64,000 bases of DNA, taken from Streptomyces hundungensis (GTDB lineage Bacteria > Actinomycetota > Actinomycetes > Streptomycetales > Streptomycetaceae). The translations under genes and the position numbers were made by a program. Below the pieces are notes generated by a model. The model was not told the DNA's origin, ran no database searches, and saw nothing but the letters and a program-made list of their open reading frames with translations. The stretch is from contig NZ_CP032698.1 in NCBI RefSeq assembly GCF_003627815.1, positions 806,001-870,000 of the forward strand, in the 5' to 3' direction. This document shows positions 1 through 13,671 of the stretch, piece by piece. Within the stretch, counting starts at the first letter, position 1; the number at the start of each line of letters is the position of its first letter.

Positions 1-252
1 GTGGACCCGGCCGACTGCCAATTCCAGGTGCTCTGGGAGTTCCCCCACTACCGAGTGAAGTTGCTGCTCTCGCCCAGGACGCCGGCCGGAATCACCACGG
101 CGGCCGTCGCCGAAGCACTGCACGCGGCCCATCACATCCACCAGGTCATCACCGGTCCGAGGTGTGTCGAATTCACGGTGGAGCGGACGGGCCTGGAGAA
201 GTTCGCGCAGACCGAACGGAACAAAGTGCCGGTTCTCTACCAGAGGATGTGA
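1..252 (+). CDS. C-terminal part of an unrecognised protein
   Basis: An open frame enters at the left edge and ends with TGA one base before the next gene's ATG. The visible part is 83 residues, mixed alpha/beta in character, with no motif I recognise and no membrane segment. A GTG occupies base 1, but the frame is open to the edge, so this is probably an internal codon and the true start lies outside the window. Its tight spacing to the mutase gene suggests it is the upstream member of the same aminochorismate operon. I do not assign a function. Confidence 0.5.
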   Translation: MDPADCQFQVLWEFPHYRVKLLLSPRTPAGITTAAVAEALHAAHHIHQVITGPRCVEFTVERTGLEKFAQTERNKVPVLYQRM

Positions 253-253
253 C

Positions 254-589
254 ATGCCCGTCGGTAATTCGGACCCACTCGAAGTCCTACGCGGAGAACT
301 CGACCGCATCGATGAGAAGCTCCTTGACATCATCAGGCAGCGCATCGAATGCTGTGTGCGCATAGCGGATTACAAGCGTGAGAACGACGTCCCCATGATG
401 CAACCCCATCGCATCGGCATCGTTCAGCAGAGGGCGGCGGAATACGGCGCGGCCCACGGTGTCGACCGCGATTTCCTTCGCCGCCTCTACGACGTGATCG
501 TCGATGAGACCTGCCGGGTGGAGGACCTGGTGATAGCGGGGCCCGCCGCCACCTTCCCGAAGGCAGTCGTGGGCGGCACTCCAGAATGA
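254..589 (+). CDS. papB: 4-amino-4-deoxychorismate mutase (AroQ-type, PapB/CmlD-like)
   Basis: This 111-residue protein has the size and all-helical pattern of AroQ-class chorismate mutases. Recognisable signatures are LRGELDRIDEKLLDIIRQR near the N-terminus and RIADYKRENDVPM in the middle. In the context of an aminodeoxychorismate synthase just downstream it should convert 4-amino-4-deoxychorismate to 4-amino-4-deoxyprephenate, the second step of 4-aminophenylalanine synthesis. The ATG is preceded by a GAGGA ribosome-binding site that overlaps the end of the previous frame, which decides this start over an upstream in-frame ATG. The mutase fold is clear; preference for the amino substrate is inferred from the neighbours. 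Confidence 0.85.
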   Translation: MPVGNSDPLEVLRGELDRIDEKLLDIIRQRIECCVRIADYKRENDVPMMQPHRIGIVQQRAAEYGAAHGVDRDFLRRLYDVIVDETCRVEDLVIAGPAATFPKAVVGGTPE

Positions 590-595
590 GCTTGA

Positions 596-4962
<4,367 letters not shown>

Positions 4963-5043
4963 CTCATCATCACATCGCTTGCCCCACGCACTTGTTCTGG
5001 CAGCCGCACCTTGCTTTCCCATCCATGAGGAGACAGCACTACC

Positions 5044-6504
5044 GTGACGATCACTCAGGAAGACAAGCAGTCCTACGACGTCATCGTCGTCGGCAACGGG
5101 GCGCTCGGCCTCTCGCTGGCGCTCACGCTGGCCCGCCGCAAGATACGGGTCGCCCTGCTCGGGCAGCCGCACCGCCCGTGGGCGGCGTCGACCGCGGCCG
5201 GCGCGATGAACGGCTGCTTCGGTGAGGTCACCACCACGCTGGTGGCCAGCGAACACGGCCGGTACAAGCTGGAGATGGACATCCAGTCCCGCAAGATGTG
5301 GCCCGAGTGGTCGCAGCAGCTCGCCGAGGAGACCGGCCAGGCCAACGTCCAGACCGCCGACGGGACGATCGTCCATCTGAACACGGTGGGCCACCCCGGC
5401 ATCGACGAGGGCAACTACGAGGCGATCCGCACCGAGTTGGACCGATACGACGAGCCCTACGAGGACCTCGACCCGGCCGACATCGAGTGGATGGAGGCCC
5501 ACGCGAGCCAGCGTTCGCTGAAGGCGTTCTTCATCCCCGGCGAGCACGCGGTGGACTCGCACCGGCTGCTCGACCAGCTCCAGGCGGCCTATCTGAGCAC
5601 CGGCGGGGTGCTCATCGCCGAGCACGCCGTGCGGCTCGAATACGGCAACGGCACGATCGAAGGGGTGGTCCTGGAATCCGGGGACACCCTCCGCGCGAAG
5701 GACGTCGTGCTCGCGGCGGGCGTCCGGTGCCAGGACCTCCTCGACACGGTGCCCGACATCGCCCGTAGGGTGCCCCGACTGATCAGCGGCTACGGCGTGT
5801 CCGCAATCATCCAGACCGACGACAACACCGTGCCCCGCAGCGTCATCCGCACCCCGAACCGGGCGTTCGCCTGCGGTCTGCACATCGTGCCGCGCGGCGA
5901 CGGACAGGTGTACGTCGGCGCCACCAACATCATCTCGCCGGAGCCGATGGACACCCCGGTCCTGCGGGACGTCCAGTTCCTCCTCGACTGTGCGCACCGC
6001 CAGGTCCGTACCGGACTGTGGAACGGTGGCCTCGCCAAGTTGCAGGTCGGCAACCGGCCGGTCTCCCTGGACGCCTTCCCGCTGCTCGGCGAGACGGAGG
6101 GGCTGGCCGGTCTGTGGATGATGACCGGCACCTACCGGGACGGTCTGCACCTGTCCCCGCTGCTCGCCAAGGAGATGGCCGCCCGGATCCTCGGCGAGAA
6201 GCCGGAGCTGGACATCGACCGTTTCCGGCCGGTGCGGGCGCCGATCCAGCCGATGAGCCGCGATGAGGCCGTGAATCAGGCGGTGACCCACATGCTGGCC
6301 ACCGGTTGGGAGTACAACTGGCAGGTCACCGTCGACTGGCCGGTCATCGTCGAGTACAACATGCGCCCGTCGTACCAGGAGTGGGCGGAGGACTTCGACC
6401 CGCAGTTCACGCCGCCGCCCGAGCTGCTCGCCGCGTCCAGGATCCACCCGAGTCTGGTCAAGATGCTCCAGGACTACTACGAGGCCAGTCGCGCCGAGGC
6501 GTGA
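5044..6504 (+). CDS. FAD-dependent amine/amino-acid oxidase (DAO/ThiO-like)
   Basis: The 486-residue product starts with a dinucleotide-binding strand-turn-helix (VIVVGNGALG) and has the overall layout of the D-amino-acid oxidase/glycine oxidase family. The C-terminal FAD-contact region is recognisable around VGNRPVSLDAFPLLGETEG. The last 70 residues are an extension rich in Trp and Tyr that I cannot place. The GTG start follows GAGGAG at about 5028. It sits directly downstream of the PapC-oxoamine synthase fusion, so it probably oxidises a 4-aminophenylalanine-derived amine or dihydropyrazine-like intermediate, though the substrate is not deducible. A strong hairpin follows the stop, suggesting the biosynthetic transcript ends here. 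Confidence 0.8.
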   Translation: MTITQEDKQSYDVIVVGNGALGLSLALTLARRKIRVALLGQPHRPWAASTAAGAMNGCFGEVTTTLVASEHGRYKLEMDIQSRKMWPEWSQQLAEETGQANVQTADGTIVHLNTVGHPGIDEGNYEAIRTELDRYDEPYEDLDPADIEWMEAHASQRSLKAFFIPGEHAVDSHRLLDQLQAAYLSTGGVLIAEHAVRLEYGNGTIEGVVLESGDTLRAKDVVLAAGVRCQDLLDTVPDIARRVPRLISGYGVSAIIQTDDNTVPRSVIRTPNRAFACGLHIVPRGDGQVYVGATNIISPEPMDTPVLRDVQFLLDCAHRQVRTGLWNGGLAKLQVGNRPVSLDAFPLLGETEGLAGLWMMTGTYRDGLHLSPLLAKEMAARILGEKPELDIDRFRPVRAPIQPMSRDEAVNQAVTHMLATGWEYNWQVTVDWPVIVEYNMRPSYQEWAEDFDPQFTPPPELLAASRIHPSLVKMLQDYYEASRAEA

Positions 6505-6510
6505 TCCACC

Positions 6511-6548
6511 ACGGTCCGCGGGGCGGCGGAAGTCGCCCCGCGGACCGT
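6511..6548 (+). terminator. 15-bp perfect hairpin, probable terminator
   Basis: Bases 6511-6525 and 6534-6548 are exact reverse complements around an 8-nt loop, starting seven bases after the oxidase stop codon. There is no T tract, as is usual for actinomycete terminators. It separates the aminochorismate enzymes from the secreted hydrolase gene. Confidence 0.75.
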
Positions 6549-6627
6549 CGCTGTTCCCGCACTTCCGCTTCTGCTCGTCGATGCTCCGCGTTCCTGCCCG
6601 TTGCCGCCAGCGAAGATCGAGGTCTTA

Positions 6628-9600
6628 GTGTCCGCAAGCGATAGTGAACCGAACCAGATCCGACGCCGCGAGGTGCTGCGCTACAGCGGCGGACTCGCGG
6701 TGGCGGCCGAAGCCCTCTGGCTCGCCCCCTCGCTGGTGGGCCCCGGGGGCCGGGCGGTGGCCGCCCAGGACACGGACGGGACCGCGCGGTCGGTGGCGGT
6801 GCACGAGGGCTCCAACCTCCGTGCGGTGATGTCGCCCGACGGCCGCACCCTGGCCATGGACGCGCTCAACTCGATCTGGCTGGTGCCCGCCGGTGGCGGG
6901 CAGGCGCGCCGGCTCACCGACGACGTACAGGACGCCACCCAGCCCGACTGGTCGCCCGACGGTAAGAGCCTGGTCTTCCAGTCGTTCCGCGACGGCGTCT
7001 ACAACCTGTGGCGGATCGACGCGGACGGCTCGGGCCTGCGCCGGCTGACCAGCGGACCCGGCTACGACCTGGAGCCCCGGTTCTCACCCGACGGCAGGTA
7101 CGTCGTGTACGCGTCGGACCAGGGTGGGCGCAGCCGGATCTGCCTCCTGGAGTGGGCCACCGGCACGATCCGCGCGCTCGTGGACGAGGGCCACGCGTAC
7201 ACCATGCCGTCCTGGTCGCCCGACGGCTCCCGCGTGGTCTACGTCGTCGACTTCTCCGTCATCGAGGCCGTCGACGTGGCCTCGGGCCGCCGTGAACAGC
7301 TGGTCACCGCCGAGGGCGACGCGACGTTCTACGGACCGCAGCTCGCCCGGGACGGCAGGACGCTCGGCTACACGCGGGTGAGCGGCCCCCGCGGCGAACT
7401 CGTCATCGGGGACACGGTGGTGAGCGGGGACGAGGACGTGTCGCCGTTCGCGCCGGGCTGGGTGTCCGCCAAGGAACTCCTCTACACCTCCGACGGGAGG
7501 ATCCGCCGCCGTGAACTCCCGGGCGCCGTACGAGACATCGCGTTCACCGCGGTCGTGCCGCTGGCGCGCCGGGACTACCGTCGCAAGGTCAGGGACCTGG
7601 CCGCCACCGGCCCCTTCGACCTCAAGGGGATAGCGGGGCCCGTCCTCTCGCCGGACGGCTCCCGGATCGCCTTCCGCGCGCTCAACGCCCTGTGGCTGCT
7701 GCGGATCGGAGGCCGGCCCCAAAGGATCGTGTCGGACGGCTACTTCAACACGGACCCCGACTGGTCGCCCGACGGGCGCTCGCTCGTCTACGTCAGCGAC
7801 CGTGCGGGCACCGCCAACCTCTGGCGCCACGACCTCGCCACCGGCCGCTCCGAGCGGCTCACCGATCTGCCCAACGCCCAGCTCACCCCCCGCTGGTCCC
7901 CGGACGGCGCGAAGATCGCGTACCAGGACGAGAGCGGGGCGACCTGGGTCTTCGACCTCGCGGCCAAGGCCGCCACCAAGGTCCTGCCCGCCATGTACCA
8001 GCCGGGCAGGCCGAGTTGGTCCCCCGACTCCGCCCGCCTCTCGCTCGCCGCGATCCGACCGTACTCCCAGCGCTCCCGCGCGGGTCACAACCAGATCCTC
8101 ACCGTCGACCTGCACGGCAACCAGATCCGGTACGAGGCCGTGGCCACCGACCGGTCCATAGCCACCCGGGGTGACGACGGGCCCGTGTGGACGGGCGACG
8201 GAAAGTACTTCGTCTTCGCGATGGAGAGCCTGGCGTGGCGGGTGCCGGTCGACGCGAGCGGCCACATCACCGGCGCGCCGAGCAGACTCACCGACGAGGT
8301 CACCGACTCGATCTCGGTGAGCGCGGACGGCCGGACCGTCCTCTACCTCTCCAACGGCGCCCTGCGCACGGTCTCCGTCGACGGCGGCCGCCCCCGCACC
8401 ATCCCGGTCCACCTGTCCTGGCGGGCCGCCGACCGGCCCGAGCGGGTCGTGGTGCGCGCCGGCGCGATCTGGGACGGAACCAGCGCGGAGCTGCGCCGCG
8501 ACGTGGACCTCGTCATCGAGGACGGGAAGATCGCTGCGCTCCTGCCGCGCGGCGCCGGGCGCGGTGGCCGGGTGGTCGACGCGTCCGGGCTCACCGTCAT
8601 GCCGGGCCTGATCGACACCCACAACCACTGGCACATCCGCGGCCGCCAGTGGGGCGACCGCGCCGGTCGGCTCTGGCTGTCGTACGGCATCACCACCAGC
8701 CGCTCCCCCGGCGACCCCGCCTACCAGATGGTCGAGACGCGGGAGGCCCTGGCGAGCGGCTCCCGTGTCGGCCCGCGCTACCTGGGCACCGGGGAGGCGC
8801 TCGACGGCACGCGCGCGTACTACAACTTCATGCGCCCGGTGTTCACGCCCGAGCAGCTGGAACGGGAGCTGGAGCGGGCGCGCGGACTCGACTACGACCT
8901 CGTGAAGTCCTATATGCGGCTGCCGGTGTCGTTCGAGAAGCGCGTGGTGTCCTGGGCGCACGAGCGGGGCATCCCGGTGACGTCCCACTATCTGTATCCC
9001 GCCGCCCACACGGGACTTGACGGCATGGAGCACACCGGCGGCGGCAACCGCCTGGGCTATTCGCGGACGTTGAGCTACGCCGGCGGGCGCACCGCGTCGG
9101 ACTCCGTCGCGATCCTCGCCGCGAGTGGCATGTGGATCTCGACGACGACCATCTTCGCCAGTGAGTTGTTCGTGGGCGACCGCTCGCTGATCGACGACGA
9201 CCGCACCAAGGTGCTCTATCCCGACTGGGAGTACCAGCGGCTCCTGCAAAAGGCCGCGGATGCCGACGGCGGCCCCGGGTCCGACGTGAACCACGCGTGG
9301 ACCATGGGCGACGCGGAGATGCTGCTGCGGGTGCACCGGGCCGGGGGTCTCGTGGTCGCCGGGACCGACGCCGCGCTGGACGACGTCGGCATCAGTCTCC
9401 ACCAGAACCTGCGGGCCATGGTGAAGTACGGCTTCACCCCCCGCGAGGCGCTGACCACGGCGACCGGCAACGCGGCCAGGTGTCTCGGGATCGACGACAA
9501 GGTCGGGTCCATCGCCGTCGGAAAGCTCGCCGACCTCGTCCTCGTCGAGGGCGATCCGCTGCACGACATCCGGGCGGCGGCCGCCGTGCGGACCGTACTG

Positions 9601-9780
9601 GTGGGCGGCCAGGTGCGGACCGTGCCCGAACTCCTCTCCCCCTTCCGGCAGTTGAAGGCCGACGGGATGGCCCGGCCCGGCACTCGGGTCCATGCCGACG
9701 CCCCGACCGCCCTCCCCCGCGACGACCACTACTGGCACGAGCCGGAGTGGGCGCACAACGGCTGCTGCCGGGCTCGATAA
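6628..9780 (+). CDS. Tat-exported TolB-like beta-propeller / amidohydrolase
   Basis: This 1050-residue protein begins with a twin-arginine leader (RRREVLRYSGG, then a hydrophobic stretch), so it should be exported folded. The next 600 residues carry repeated WSPDG and SPDGR blades typical of TolB/WD40-like propellers. The last 430 residues are an amidohydrolase barrel with the metal motif PGLIDTHNHWH, a later HYLYPAAH histidine region and the terminal GTDAAL aspartate. Proteins of this design resemble imidazolonepropionase-like and prolidase-type amidohydrolases, but the substrate is unknown. GTG 6628 is chosen over TTG 6601 because GAGG lies six bases upstream. It may process or inactivate the cluster product outside the cell, or be unrelated. 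The next gene follows immediately. Confidence 0.85.
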   Translation: MSASDSEPNQIRRREVLRYSGGLAVAAEALWLAPSLVGPGGRAVAAQDTDGTARSVAVHEGSNLRAVMSPDGRTLAMDALNSIWLVPAGGGQARRLTDDVQDATQPDWSPDGKSLVFQSFRDGVYNLWRIDADGSGLRRLTSGPGYDLEPRFSPDGRYVVYASDQGGRSRICLLEWATGTIRALVDEGHAYTMPSWSPDGSRVVYVVDFSVIEAVDVASGRREQLVTAEGDATFYGPQLARDGRTLGYTRVSGPRGELVIGDTVVSGDEDVSPFAPGWVSAKELLYTSDGRIRRRELPGAVRDIAFTAVVPLARRDYRRKVRDLAATGPFDLKGIAGPVLSPDGSRIAFRALNALWLLRIGGRPQRIVSDGYFNTDPDWSPDGRSLVYVSDRAGTANLWRHDLATGRSERLTDLPNAQLTPRWSPDGAKIAYQDESGATWVFDLAAKAATKVLPAMYQPGRPSWSPDSARLSLAAIRPYSQRSRAGHNQILTVDLHGNQIRYEAVATDRSIATRGDDGPVWTGDGKYFVFAMESLAWRVPVDASGHITGAPSRLTDEVTDSISVSADGRTVLYLSNGALRTVSVDGGRPRTIPVHLSWRAADRPERVVVRAGAIWDGTSAELRRDVDLVIEDGKIAALLPRGAGRGGRVVDASGLTVMPGLIDTHNHWHIRGRQWGDRAGRLWLSYGITTSRSPGDPAYQMVETREALASGSRVGPRYLGTGEALDGTRAYYNFMRPVFTPEQLERELERARGLDYDLVKSYMRLPVSFEKRVVSWAHERGIPVTSHYLYPAAHTGLDGMEHTGGGNRLGYSRTLSYAGGRTASDSVAILAASGMWISTTTIFASELFVGDRSLIDDDRTKVLYPDWEYQRLLQKAADADGGPGSDVNHAWTMGDAEMLLRVHRAGGLVVAGTDAALDDVGISLHQNLRAMVKYGFTPREALTTATGNAARCLGIDDKVGSIAVGKLADLVLVEGDPLHDIRAAAAVRTVLVGGQVRTVPELLSPFRQLKADGMARPGTRVHADAPTALPRDDHYWHEPEWAHNGCCRAR

Positions 9781-9793
9781 GGAGATTCTGCTC

Positions 9794-11011
9794 ATGCGTT
9801 CCTACCGCGACCTGGTGAAAGTGCCGGGTGCCGCGGCCTTCGTGGCCGCCGGTTTCATCGGCCGGATACCCATGTCCATGCGGACGCTCGGCTGTCTGCT
9901 GATGGTCGAGGCGCTCACCGGTTCCTACACGCTGGGCGGCGCGGTCGCCGGGGCGTTCGGCCTCTCCAACGCCTTCACCGCGCCGTTCCTCGCGCGCCTC
10001 GCCGACCGGCGCGGCCAGCGACCGGTCATCCTGTGGTCGACGCTCATCCACACCTGCGGGATCCTCGGCCTCGTCCTGGTGGCGGAGTCGGCAATGCCCT
10101 CCTGGACGTTCTTCCCCGTCGCGATCCTGGCGGGAGCCTCCGCCCTGCCCCTGGGATCGCTCGTGCGCGCGCGGTGGAACGCCGTACTCGACGACGGCAA
10201 GCGCATGCAGACGGCGTACGCCCTGGAAGCGGTCCTCGACGACGTCGTGTACATCGTCGGCCCGCTCCTGGTGGTCTGGCTGGCCGTCGACCTCTTCCCC
10301 AGCGCCGGCCTGATCGGCGCGATCACTCTCACCGTGGGCGGCTCCCTGGTCATGGCGACGCTGCGGCGCTCCGAGCCGACGATCCATCCGGACGCGGACC
10401 GGCCGCGGATCGGTGTGATCCGGATGCGCGGGATGCCGCTTCTGACGCTCGGCTACCTCGCCACCGGAACCCTGCTCGGCACGGCCGATGTGGCCGTCCT
10501 CAACTTCGCCGACAAGCACGGCGAATCGGGGATGGCCGGCCTGCTGCTCGCGCTCATGATCGTGGGCAGCATGGTCGCCGGATTCGCCTTCGGCCTGGTG
10601 AACTGGAAGATCCCGGTAGTGCGTCAACTCCTGGCCACCAATGTGCTGTTGTGCCTGACCATGGCGCCGCTGGTCTTCGTCGATTCGATGGCGGCCATGT
10701 ACGGGTTCGTCATCCTGTCGGGCGTGGGCATCTCACCGGTCCTCATCACCGGCAGCTCGGTGGTCGGCTCGATCGTGCCCCGCCAGGCCCTCGCCGAGGG
10801 CTTCGCCGTGGTCGGGAGCGCGCTCACGCTTGGCATGTCCGCCGGAAACGCGATCGCGGGTACGCTCGCCGACATGGGGGGCAGCCGACTCGCGTTCACC
10901 TTCGTCGTGGGCTTCGGGGCGCTGGCCACCGCCACCACCGCCGTCGGCGGCCGCTCGTTCACCCCGGCCCCCGAGGAACCCGCCTCGATCACCGCAACGG
11001 TCATGGAGTAG
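9794..11011 (+). CDS. MFS transporter, 12-helix type
   Basis: The 405-residue protein is strongly hydrophobic with about twelve membrane spans and an MFS loop motif LARLADRRGQRPV between helices 2 and 3. It resembles small actinomycete drug-efflux MFS proteins. The ATG has an AAGGAG site that overlaps the stop codon of the amidohydrolase gene, so the two are co-transcribed. It is a reasonable exporter or self-protection pump for the aminochorismate-derived metabolite, but the substrate is inferred only from position. Confidence 0.85.
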   Translation: MRSYRDLVKVPGAAAFVAAGFIGRIPMSMRTLGCLLMVEALTGSYTLGGAVAGAFGLSNAFTAPFLARLADRRGQRPVILWSTLIHTCGILGLVLVAESAMPSWTFFPVAILAGASALPLGSLVRARWNAVLDDGKRMQTAYALEAVLDDVVYIVGPLLVVWLAVDLFPSAGLIGAITLTVGGSLVMATLRRSEPTIHPDADRPRIGVIRMRGMPLLTLGYLATGTLLGTADVAVLNFADKHGESGMAGLLLALMIVGSMVAGFAFGLVNWKIPVVRQLLATNVLLCLTMAPLVFVDSMAAMYGFVILSGVGISPVLITGSSVVGSIVPRQALAEGFAVVGSALTLGMSAGNAIAGTLADMGGSRLAFTFVVGFGALATATTAVGGRSFTPAPEEPASITATVME

Positions 11012-11015
11012 CCGA

Positions 11016-11576
11016 ATGATCAGCCTGGGCCATCCGATCACCACCGAACGCCTCGTGCTGCGCCCCTTCGTCGAGGACGACCTCGACGCGCTGTACGACA
11101 TCCAGCGCCGCGAGGACGTCAACCGCTATCTGTACTCCGCGCCGCGCACCCGCGACGAGGTGCGGGCCAAGCTCCTCGAACGGATCACCTTCACCAAGCT
11201 GGAGGACGAGGGCGACACCCTGCTCCTCGCGGTCGCCCTGCGCGACACCGGCGCCCTCATCGGAGACGTCAACCTGCACTGGACGAGCCGGACCCACCGC
11301 CAGGGCGAGATCGGCTACGTCCTGCACCCCGACCACCGGGGCCGGGGCTACGCCGCCGAGGCGACGCGGCCGCTCCTCCAACTGGGCTTCGAGAAACTCG
11401 ATTTGCACCGGATCGTCGGCCGCCTCGACGGCCGCAACGCCGCCTCGGCACGCGTCCTGGAAAAGCTGGGCATGCGGCGCGAGGCGCACCTGGTGGAGAA
11501 CGAGTTCGTCAAGGGCGAATGGACCGACGAGGTCATCTACGCGATCCTCGCCCGCGACTGGCACCCGACCAACTGA
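11016..11576 (+). CDS. GNAT N-acetyltransferase (RimJ/RimL type)
   Basis: The 186-residue product has the RimJ/RimL opening ITTERLVLRPFVEDDLD, and the acetyl-CoA binding core YVLHPDHRGRGYAAEA followed by NAASARVLEKLGM. It would transfer an acetyl group from acetyl-CoA to an amine. It starts four bases after the MFS stop codon, so it belongs to the same transcript. Acetylation of an aryl or alkyl amine in the cluster product, for resistance or tailoring, is possible but not shown. Convergent with the following LysR gene. Confidence 0.88.
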   Translation: MISLGHPITTERLVLRPFVEDDLDALYDIQRREDVNRYLYSAPRTRDEVRAKLLERITFTKLEDEGDTLLLAVALRDTGALIGDVNLHWTSRTHRQGEIGYVLHPDHRGRGYAAEATRPLLQLGFEKLDLHRIVGRLDGRNAASARVLEKLGMRREAHLVENEFVKGEWTDEVIYAILARDWHPTN

Positions 11577-11590
11577 CCCGACCGCACGGC

Positions 11591-11634
11591 GTGCTGCCAG
11601 GCCCGCATCCGTACCGGCGATCGGGCCGCAGCAC
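11591..11634. terminator. Hairpin between convergent genes
   Basis: GTGCTGC and GGCCCG on the left arm pair with CGGGCC and GCAGCAC on the right, with a 2-nt bulge and a 16-nt loop. It lies just after the acetyltransferase stop and before the end of the opposing LysR gene, so it probably ends the forward transcript. Confidence 0.55.
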
Positions 11635-11774
11635 ACGGAGACCGGGACGCGCGGATGCCCCGTCAGGTCCGCGCCCAGCCCCTTGCCCCGTTACGTCGAC
11701 CCTCGGCCGGCGGCGCTCGCCCCGTGCACCGGCCCCATGCACCGACCCGTGGTCGGCAACCCTTCGGTGACCGC

Positions 11775-12707
11775 TCAAGTGTGGTGCCGTAGCCGGTCGT
11801 TGAGGGCGGCGCCGACGTCCGGGCAGTTCTCCCGGACGGTGTCGAGGAAGGCGCGCAGCACCGGGGAGCGATCGCGGCCCGCGAAGGACAGGACGAGATC
11901 GGGCAGGGGCGTGCGCGGGGTGACGTCACAGAACCGCACTCCCGGACGCGGAACCGCCCTCATACGGGAAGGCCCGAGGCCGACGCCGACGCCCGAGGCG
12001 GCGAGGCCGATGATCGTGTGCACATCCCTCGCGACGGTCGCGCCGCCGAGAGCCGGCGAGTCCGCGCCCAGCAGGGTCCGCAGCCCGGCGGCCACGGCCG
12101 GCTCGTCCTCGCCGGCCGACACGATCAGCGTCTGCTGTCGCAACTGATCGGCAGTTACCGTCTGTTGACCCGCGTATGGGTGCGCCGTACTCACCACGGC
12201 GATCACGTGGTCGCGTCCGATCGGGACCGACACGAGATGCTCGGCTCCGGCGCCCCGTGGCGGGCCGAGGGTGAGGGCCACGTCCAGCTCCCCGCCGACA
12301 AGGGCCGAGCCGCTGCGGCTGGTCGCCATCTCGTGCAACTCCAGCCTCACGTCGGGCCGTTCGCGGCGGAAGCGGTTCAGTACACCCGGCAGCGGGTCGA
12401 GCAGTGCCGAGGCGATGAAGCCGAGGCGCAGACGTCCCGTCTCGCCGCGCGCTGCGCGGCCGGCGTCGACCGTGGCGGCCGCGATCTCGTCGAGCGCCCG
12501 GCGTGCCCGCGCGAGGAACGCCTCACCCGCGGCGGTCGGGAAGACCCCCTGACGCGTGCGGTCGAAGAGCCGGGCCCCGACCTCGCGCTCCAGGTCGGCG
12601 ATCTGCTTGGACAACGGCGGCTGCGCGATGCCCAGTTCGCCGGCCGCCCGACCGAAGTGGTGGTGCTCGGCGAGAGCGACCGCGTACCGCAGGTGTCGCG
12701 CTTCCAC
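11775..12707 (-). CDS. LysR-family transcriptional regulator
   Basis: Counting from GTG 12707 the protein is 310 residues, normal for the family. It opens with VEARHLRYAVALAEHHHFGRAA, a winged helix-turn-helix with AQPPLSKQIADLEREVGARLF. The effector-binding domain follows from about residue 90. An ATG at 12725 would add six residues and cannot be excluded. It is transcribed away from an alpha/beta hydrolase gene, the usual arrangement in which a LysR protein controls its divergent neighbour. A dyad at 12738-12750 between them is a candidate binding site. Confidence 0.9.
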   Translation of the reverse strand: MEARHLRYAVALAEHHHFGRAAGELGIAQPPLSKQIADLEREVGARLFDRTRQGVFPTAAGEAFLARARRALDEIAAATVDAGRAARGETGRLRLGFIASALLDPLPGVLNRFRRERPDVRLELHEMATSRSGSALVGGELDVALTLGPPRGAGAEHLVSVPIGRDHVIAVVSTAHPYAGQQTVTADQLRQQTLIVSAGEDEPAVAAGLRTLLGADSPALGGATVARDVHTIIGLAASGVGVGLGPSRMRAVPRPGVRFCDVTPRTPLPDLVLSFAGRDRSPVLRAFLDTVRENCPDVGAALNDRLRHHT

Positions 12708-12737
12708 GACGCGCCCCCATCCCATCGACCCCGTCCA

Positions 12738-12750
12738 CTTGTTGGACAAG
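12738..12750. promoter_or_regulatory. Candidate LysR operator
   Basis: The 13-mer CTTGTTGGACAAG is a palindrome with five-base arms, and read one base later it fits the T-N11-A LysR box. It lies 31 bp upstream of the regulator start in the 118-bp divergent gap. Binding is inferred from pattern and position only. Confidence 0.4.
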
Positions 12751-12825
12751 ACCTCAAAGATATCGCCAGGCCACCTACCGGATCTGGGAGTGGATGGCGC
12801 CGTGGTTCCTGCCTGGAATGGAGCC

Positions 12826-13671
12826 ATGAAGAACGCACCTCTGACCGACACCGTCTTCGTTCTCGTGCACGGCGCTTGGCACAGCTCCGGACAGTGGGCG
12901 GCGACGCAGCGCACACTGGCCGGGCTCGGCGCCGCGAGCGTGGCCGTCGACCTTCCGGGGCACGGCTTCGACGCCCGCCTGCCCAGCGGATACCTGCTGC
13001 CCGGTCAGCCGGGCCTGCTGACCGAGAAGTCACGGCTCGCCTCCCTGACGATGGACGACTGCGCCGAGGCAGTGCTCGGCGTCCTGCGCCGGGTGCGGCA
13101 CCATCACACCGTCGTGCTCGTCGCGCACAGCGCGGGCGGCGGTCCCGCCTCCCTGGCCGCGGAGCGGGCGCCCGAGCTGGTGGACCGGATCGTCTACCTG
13201 TCGGCGTTCGTCCCGGGCGGGCGGTCGCGGTTCCGCGACTACTTGGGCTCACCCGAGAACGCCACCGCGCTGGGCCAGAACCTGATCCTCGGCGACCCCG
13301 AGGCCCTGGGCGCCATACGGATCAACCCGCTCTCACCGGATCCCGCCTACCTCCACGAACTGCGCGAAACCCACTACCACGACACCCCGCAGGACCGCTT
13401 CGACCGGTGGCGGTCCGCGCTGAGCCCTGACCTGCCGCTGGCGATCCCGACGGCTCCGGTCGCCCTGACCCCGGCACGGTGGGGTCGCATTCCCCGCACG
13501 TTCCTGCGCTGCGCCGAGGACCGGGCGCTGACACCGGCCGCGCAGGACCTGATGATCACCGAAGCCGACCGGGCCTTCCCCGAAAGCCCGTTCACGGTGC
13601 GCACCCTGCCCGGCAGCCACAGCCCGTTCGCGGCCCGCCCTGACGAACTCGCCGCGGCCCTCGCCACGTAA
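12826..13671 (+). CDS. Alpha/beta hydrolase
   Basis: This 281-residue protein opens with FVLVHGAWHSSGQW, the oxyanion-side HG motif. The nucleophile elbow is VAHSAGGGPA (Ser in HSAGG), a late acid lies near CAEDRALTP, and the catalytic His is in LPGSHSPF near the C-terminus. These match the hydroxynitrile lyase/salicylate esterase-like group (AB hydrolase 6). Substrate unknown. It is divergent from the LysR gene and probably its target. The start follows GGAG closely, so spacing is short. Confidence 0.87.
   Translation: MKNAPLTDTVFVLVHGAWHSSGQWAATQRTLAGLGAASVAVDLPGHGFDARLPSGYLLPGQPGLLTEKSRLASLTMDDCAEAVLGVLRRVRHHHTVVLVAHSAGGGPASLAAERAPELVDRIVYLSAFVPGGRSRFRDYLGSPENATALGQNLILGDPEALGAIRINPLSPDPAYLHELRETHYHDTPQDRFDRWRSALSPDLPLAIPTAPVALTPARWGRIPRTFLRCAEDRALTPAAQDLMITEADRAFPESPFTVRTLPGSHSPFAARPDELAAALAT

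Noticed and set aside
7084..9795. A 903-codon open frame antisense to the propeller/amidohydrolase gene
   Set aside because: Same mirror-frame effect; the forward gene has clear Tat, propeller and metal motifs.
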